A stretch of DNA of 64,000 nt, taken from positions 186,001 through 250,000 of the forward strand of contig WSUB01000010.1 of NCBI GenBank assembly GCA_019633425.1. Direction: 5' to 3'. Source of the DNA: Tulasnella sp. 424 (Eukaryota; Basidiomycota; Agaricomycetes; Cantharellales; Tulasnellaceae). Below, piece by piece: positions 58,487 to 64,000 of the stretch. The notes beneath the pieces are model-generated. The model was not told the origin of the DNA. It searched no databases and saw nothing but the letters and a program-made list of their open reading frames with translations. Made by a program: the position numbers and the translations under genes. Numbering within the stretch: the first letter of the stretch is position 1; each line of letters opens with the position of its first letter.

Positions 58487-59074
58487 TGCTGTGCTTGTGC
58501 CTCTGGAGGGGCTCGAGGGCTTTAGTGAGTCTGGTGGAGGTGGAGTGGTGGTGGAAGTGAAATGGAGGGTCAGTTGAAATCGGAACGGGGAAGACGACAA
58601 TTATATTTATTTGTACCCAAATGAGCGACAACAGTGAGAGTCTTCGGCTTAAAGCTTACGTCGCGCAGTCTCCGAGCATCAGGTACCCAATGAAGAATCT
58701 CAAATGGCATGATCAACCCGTTCCTTCCGCCGAGCAGCCGCGTCAGCTGTGCCCGCCGTCGGTGGACCCCTTCGCAGTCCGCAGACACATTCCGACCACT
58801 TCGTTGTTTTGAAACGCTTGGCAGACTCCTCCTGACTCCTGCTTCTACTATTCACTACGGTAACCAGTCCTGTAATAGCTGTCCACCCGCGCAGTCCGCA
58901 AGCATTAGCGCTGAAGAGGGAATTTTCTTAAAGGTTGGGGATGATGTCCGTGGGCTTCGCCCCACCTTCAAACGGAATGACCAATGGCTATGCAACACAT
59001 GTAAGCTTGCAAACTTGGTGCGGTCAGTTGCCCATGATTAGTGGTCAGACTCCCCGAGCCTTACTCAGCTCCCT

Positions 59075-59413
59075 ATGGCCGTATCTAATCGCCTACCTAT
59101 GACGTGCTACGCTTCATCTAAGCGAGATTCTTCTGCTGACACGAACGCCCACATCCTGTGTTCCTTCAGAATAGCGCTCGACGGCATTCAAAAGTCTTTT
59201 GGGGGCAGAAAGAGAGTCATCGTGGATCTCGAGACAAGCTTGGCTAGAGCTATCGGGGATGCCCCGAGTCGGGCGGAACGAATGAAAGAGGCCGACATAG
59301 GGCGATTCGTCGCCGAACTCTCGTCATTTTCAAGGGGTAAGATCGTCGCTATAACGTGTTCACAATTCGTCAAAGGAGAATTTCGAAGGGGGCACTCAGG
59401 ATTAGGATTATAG
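59075..59413 (+). CDS. hypothetical small ORF, unrecognised
   Basis: A 112-codon ATG-initiated frame just outside the array. The middle (ALDGIQKSFGGRKRVIVDLETSL and onward) has an even amino-acid mix and could form alpha/beta structure, but I know no matching family and see no membrane segment, signal peptide or motif. It might be a remnant exon of a larger gene, or chance. Not part of any array unit. Confidence 0.25.
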   Translation: MAVSNRLPMTCYASSKRDSSADTNAHILCSFRIALDGIQKSFGGRKRVIVDLETSLARAIGDAPSRAERMKEADIGRFVAELSSFSRGKIVAITCSQFVKGEFRRGHSGLGL

Positions 59414-60565
59414 AATAGTCGATAACCAAGTAAAGGGGCGTGTCTGGAAGGATTTGGATTTTTTTTATGGCGTCCGGCAGTGAAGCATCCGAATACCGAA
59501 TGCCGAAGAGCGGGGTCTAATTTCCCCAGACTCTCCGAAACCGTTTAAAGCCTCGCAAACGTCCCCTAGATCCGAGCGAAAACAAAACGCGGCATTGAAA
59601 TTTCGCGCTCTGGTGGAGGGACAGAAGGTATAATTCTATTCGCGTAAAGTGGAGGTTTGCAGGGCCGCGCGATTCACAGAGAGTCACCGCTACTCCCTCC
59701 ACCTTCGGCGATATACCTCCACGGGAGCGATTCGACTTTCCAAATCCGGCCACTGACTCTCTCATGCGCGCTACTGATGACACACGAGGCAGGATTATCT
59801 CAGGTGGGCACGAGTTTTCGGAGCAAGCAAGGTTCATTTCACAAGAACTAACTACTAAAGGAAAAGGTAAGGAATTCGAGAAGCCAAAACCTAATGTTAC
59901 AAAGAGTGCGAAACCCCAAACGAAAGAAAAACGAACGACCCATCGAAAGAATCACCAACCCTCTCGAAACCCGACGACTGTTAAACTACGTACACGATGA
60001 GGAGAAACGATTCTCGGAAAAAAAAGTAAGGAAGTAAGGTAGGCTAAGATGTACAATGAGAAACAAAAAGGAAGAATAAGGCGATTTGATTTTTGAAGGA
60101 TCCAGAACGGGAACGAATTTCGATGCAAGGAAGAGACAATGTACAAACAAACGCGCCCGCCGCCCATGCGCCTTCCCGAGAGGAAACAACGCGCGAGGGA
60201 TGACGGCATGCAAGAGGGAAGCATAAACAATGAACACAAGAGGAGAAAAGAGACGAGGAAGGAACCGAAACTTGGTAAGAAATGTTGTTTTTTGCGTTTT
60301 GAAAGATGCAAATAGTGGTCGTCGACCAATGGAGTTGAAACCCCAACAGAGACGCCAGTGGCGATGCAAGAATGCTGAGTAGGATGAAATGCTGAGAAGG
60401 AGCGCAGAGACTGCAGCGAGAAGCAGCATGACGTTGAAAGAGAAAAAGAGAGGCGATCCATTGATACAGTTGCGACGGAGAGAGAGAGAGAAAGACGAGT
60501 TGAGCAGAGTAGAGAGCGAACGAAGGCTGATAGCCGCCAGAGGATGAACAGTATGGACTGCGGGT
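59414..60565. other. intergenic region, nothing recognised
   Basis: About 1.15 kb. The right 500 bp is A/G-rich on the plus strand and probably the 3' untranslated region of the AreA-GATA-like gene (-). Open frames on the minus strand here are hydrophobic (Phe/Leu/Ser) only because the opposite strand is purine-rich. Confidence 0.45.
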
Positions 60566-63273
60566 TTACCAGCCAGTAGCATGGTACGCATCATTGCCGT
60601 AGACGGAAACGGGTGGCTTCCGTTCTTGCAATCTTGAGGTGGAGCTGGTGGGTCGCTTGAACATCCTCATGCCATTCTCGCGCTCCCATAGAATGTTTCT
60701 CCTCAAACTCTCGCTCAACTCGGTGGCCAACATCTCCCTCCGGGTAGTTCTTGGCGTCGAGGGAGGAGCGGGCGAAGGAAGATTATAAGGGTGAGGGAGG
60801 GCGATGGGAACGCTGCCAGTCGGGATCATATCGAATTGGCTACCCGAGATTTGATGAGATGGCCCAGCCTGCTCGGCCATCGAGGTCAAAGGCTGCATTC
60901 GACTAGCGCTACGGCGTGGAGGCGGTTGCTGTTGTTGAGGTGGCTGAGGTGCTTGAGCCGGAGTAGCAGGTTTCCTAGCCCGACCAGCCAAAGCCTCCAA
61001 TCGCCTCTGAGCGACACTCTTGCTGAGAGGGACGGCGTCATCCTCGTTCTCCTCCTCATCACTCGACTCGACCTCCATGCCCTCGGGGCGGCCCTTGAGA
61101 CGATAGCCAGGACGACCACTGGTGTTGACACCGATGTTGTTCTGGGTGACGGTCACCTGAGCGACGTTAGGAACCGCGGCGCTGCTCTTGCTGGTGGGGG
61201 CCGGGACGTTTGTCGGAGGGGCGGGACGAGCTCCCAGATTCATTGCCGAATTATGAGCGCGGAATGGGTGGTGCATGGGAAGGAACGGCATGAGTGTCGG
61301 GTCGGGATGGAACATACTCGTAAGCAAGCCGGCCTTGGGCTGCTTAGCCAAATCGGTGTACGACCGGGTAGGGACTTTTTGGAACATATCCCGTTGGCGA
61401 GCAGCCTCGCGGGCAGCCTCCTTGGCAATGTTGCCAGTCTCTGGCTCCTCCTCGTCACTGTAGTCGGACGCCCACGACGAGTCATCGCCTTCGGTGTCGG
61501 TGGTCTCAAAGTCCGAGGACGTAGTGACTTCGAGTCGGCCATTCTTCGTATGAATGGTCCGGGAAGGCTGGGCTGTCTCCCGATTGGCAGGTTGCTTTTC
61601 GGCAGAACGCTCGCGCTGCGGCCTCGGACGTTCCTGAGCTGGACTAGGCGCCGGAACCTCAAGAGGCTCTGGTGAAGCAACACGAGGCGATGTTGCAGCA
61701 ACAATAGTCTTTGCACTGCTGTCGGCGCTTGGGGGAGGAAGTTTAGAAGAGGAAGTAGACCGGCGAATGACTTGAGCCGGGGCAGCAACGTTCTGAGCAG
61801 CGGTCATGGCCGGCAGGTTGACGATCGCAGCGGATGACTTGGATCGAGTCGGAGGACCACCAACCTTGGTGACATTGGTCGAATGATGTCTGACATGAGC
61901 GGCGCCCTTGCCAGCACGTCCGATGGCTTGTCGGACAACAGCGGGACGAGCAGGGACTGCAGCCCTCACGGGCTCCTTGCCCTTTTTGAGAATAGGGGCA
62001 CGGATGGGCTTGTTCACAGCTGCAGCCGCGGCAACCTGGATAGCGTTCGCTACTACTATGGCAGCTTGCTGAACTTCGGTTGGTTGAGCAGGTGTCTTGG
62101 CGACGCTGGTCGTGGAGGTACTGCTGGCCGATCCGGCATCGCCTCCAGGAGACTCCTTGAAGAAGAAAGCCTTCTTCTTCTTTCGTGGATCGTCGACGGG
62201 TACGGGTGCCATAGATGCTGCTAGAGGACCAGGACCAGATGAGGTGGTGTGTGGGACAGTGTCGTGGTGTTCAACGGTGGTAGGATGTGGTTTATCCTCC
62301 TTTGGAACTGGCAACGAGGCTATCCTCGTGTTATACTGCCCAACGATCGGACTCTCGGGAGGGGTAGGACGAGGTGTTGGTTGAACAACCACGAGGGTCG
62401 GAGCCGGAAGGGTGGTAGTTGCAGGAGGAGTGCTGGGAGTTTCTACAGTCACAACAGTTGTTGACGGTACGACGTCAGTGGGGTTGCATTGCGTCCTGGG
62501 GTCGGATAAACTGTGCGTAATCATAGATTTGAGTTCTGGCAGAGGATCGGTAATCATCTTGCCCAGATTGAATGAGGGAGGACGTCTGGTACGAATGTAG
62601 GGGACGTTGGAGGATTGAGTTGGTGTCGAATTGGACCGGTCATGGATAGTAGGCCGAACGACCGTGCAGGCGGGATCAGGATGGGAGTTGTGGAGTGGCC
62701 TGCTTGTTCGTCTGCTGCGTGTGCGACTGCTACTGGGCGAGTTTCGGATCCTCCTGGAGGTTATGGGCTGCTGGCGAGAGGTAACAGGTGATGCGGCATC
62801 GTGGTCGGTGGTGTCCGATGTCAATGATCCTGATGGCGGTGCGACAGCGTTTCCTGCTGGTACTTCGACGTCGGTGTTGGCTTCTTCTGATTCTGATGCA
62901 GTATCTTCACTGTCGACGCAGAGAGATGGCTGCTCTGTTGGAGGGGAGTCGAGGAAAGGGGAGGCGTTGGAGGCGTGGAGGCGGGTTTGACCTGCGAGAA
63001 GCTCGCGATACCAAAGCCTCCAGCTGAGGTTTTCAAGACGCCTGCCGTCCTTGATGTTCTCCTTGACCTTGGTAAAGACTAAAGAAAAAAAAGAGGAGAT
63101 GGGTTAGGATGGCCAGCCAGTCATTGCGGGGGAAGACCAGTCTAAACTGGAAAGAACCGATGGGAGGTGGAGCGAAAGTGGGAGACATGCTCACCGGTCC
63201 AGAGCTCGCCAAGATCTTCTGCTGGAACGTCGCTGATGCTGCCTGGGGCAACGTTGAGGAGGTCGTTGAGCAT
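60566..63273 (-). CDS. AreA-GATA-like (PF08550) / DUF3295 regulatory protein
   Basis: Two main exons. Exon 1 starts MLNDLLNVAPGSIS at 63273 and joins across a GTGAGC..TTTAG intron as GELWT/VFTKVKENIKDGRRLENLSWRLWYREL, the signature of the fungal AreA GATA-like domain (NGRRLENLSWRLW). Exon 2 encodes about 800 residues, mostly disordered, Ser/Thr/Pro/Ala-rich. Near the middle is SDFETTDTEGDDSSWASDYSDEEE, and near the C-terminus REMLATELSESLRRNILWERENG, both typical of the DUF3295 region that accompanies this domain in fungi. The last residues are GNDAYHATGW, stop at 60566. Despite the name the domain lacks a Cys4 zinc finger, so DNA binding is not supported; fungal relatives are linked to nitrogen or nutrient signalling. 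Many SP/TP sites suggest phosphoregulation (inference). Confidence 0.8.
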
Positions 63274-64000
63274 TGTGCAACGACGGGGTAGCGGGAGAGG
63301 TTGTAAGGGGAGAGAGGCGGGGGGAGAGGGTCAGGTCAAGGCGGTTGTGTGGAAAAGAGGACTGAAAGGATTTTGTAGAGAGCGCTCTGAGCACACGGAG
63401 GTAACAGCGTGACACGGCCCGAACTTCCGGATTCCCTTTCACCCTCGCAGCGTGACTCCCCTCCTTCTTGCACACTCTACTTCATAGAATACATCTACGT
63501 ACTGCAATTGCTCCTCCTCCTTGCATTCTTTCATTGTGGCGTTTACTGTATATCAGTCGAGTGCCAACAGCTCCACTAGCCCCCTCTCCGCAAGGGGAGC
63601 AGGTGAAAAAGGCCTGCATGCGGACCTGGGGGACTAACTTCGGGTTGGTTGGGAGAGAGCGAGGTAAAAAGGAAGATCCGCCGAAATGCCCCGAGGCGCA
63701 AGGAGGTCATCCGGACACGAGTAGACTATGCCAAGTGGCCACATATGCCATGCTATATCCATCCATCCCCATCCAGCAATACACGCCCGATTCACACTCA
63801 CCCGTACACAACGCAAACTGCAGCGCTCTGTGACCAGCTTGCGTGACCCGTCAGTGACAGAGTGTGACTGGTCCGGTGGGCAAGGGTCCCTGTTCCAAGA
63901 GTAAAAAATAAGCACGGGCGTTAAAATCCCTTTCACATGCGCTGGTATCTCGTCTTCAATCGCTTTCTGCGTCTCAATCGGTCTGGGCTTTACCCGATCT
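63274..64000. other. upstream region of AreA-GATA-like gene to window end
   Basis: Promoter and 5' leader of the minus-strand gene. Open frames of 94-121 codons on either strand have no family features. A pyrimidine-rich stretch lies at 63460-63545. No next gene is identifiable before the window ends. Confidence 0.45.

Larger units (their letters stand above)
53428..59008. repeat. tandem array unit U4
   Basis: Begins like U3 inside the reductase intron after ACACATGTAAGCTTGC and ends at that motif near 59008, where unique DNA resumes. Contents: reductase/transporter deletion chimera, DUF7918 scrap and TF-C. It is the shortest unit because most of the reductase and transporter is deleted. Confidence 0.85.

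Noticed and set aside
60791..61675. 294-codon plus-strand frame opposite the AreA-GATA-like protein
   Set aside because: Antisense shadow of a low-complexity coding exon; Arg/Leu/Gly-biased composition and no domain.

Overview
The window is nuclear DNA from a filamentous basidiomycete, most likely a plant-litter or wood-decaying mushroom (Agaricomycetes). Genes are broken by many introns of about 50-80 bp with GT..AG borders. The gene set includes two AA9 lytic polysaccharide monooxygenases carrying fungal CBM1 cellulose-binding tails, a DUF7918 protein, Zn2Cys6 regulators and an AreA-GATA-like/DUF3295 protein. No rRNA, tRNA or CRISPR was recognised. All gene models were built by eye from splice signals and family resemblance; no search was run.

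Left part (1-22 kb) is ordinary single-copy genome: a small one-pass membrane protein (-), a HYPK-like ribosome/NatA-associated protein (+), the meiotic DExH helicase HFM1/Mer3 (-), a membrane-anchored FkbM-like methyltransferase (+), an insulin-degrading-enzyme/Ste23 M16 peptidase (-), a type II ectonucleotide pyrophosphatase/phosphodiesterase (+) and a Ser/Thr-rich one-pass membrane protein (-).

Middle part (22-30 kb) holds two tandem copies of an AA9-CBM1 monooxygenase, divergent from POLD3/Cdc27 (third subunit of DNA polymerase delta). The duplicated unit took the first exons of POLD3 with it, leaving a 5' POLD3 relic between the two monooxygenases. The left unit also carries an 839-bp element with terminal inverted repeats; the right unit shows the empty site.

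Right part (29.9-59 kb) is a nested tandem array. The full unit reads, right to left on the minus strand: Zn2Cys6 transcription factor, DUF7918 protein, allantoate-permease-type MFS transporter, steroid 5-alpha-reductase-like enzyme. U1 has the reductase and transporter plus the 3' end of POLD3. U2 has a 3' POLD3 relic, a broken reductase, an apparently intact transporter, the only intact DUF7918 gene and TF-A. U3 has a broken reductase, a broken transporter, a DUF7918 scrap and TF-B. U4 has a reductase/transporter deletion chimera, a DUF7918 scrap and TF-C. The three regulators appear intact while the structural genes decay. POLD3 is thus a single intact essential gene with a truncated copy of its 5' end on one side and of its 3' end on the other.

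The right edge (59-64 kb) has a possible small ORF and a long disordered AreA-GATA-like/DUF3295 protein (-). The most interesting biology is the array: enzyme, transporter and regulator together look like a small substrate-responsive module, amplified and then decaying unevenly. That functional reading is inference.
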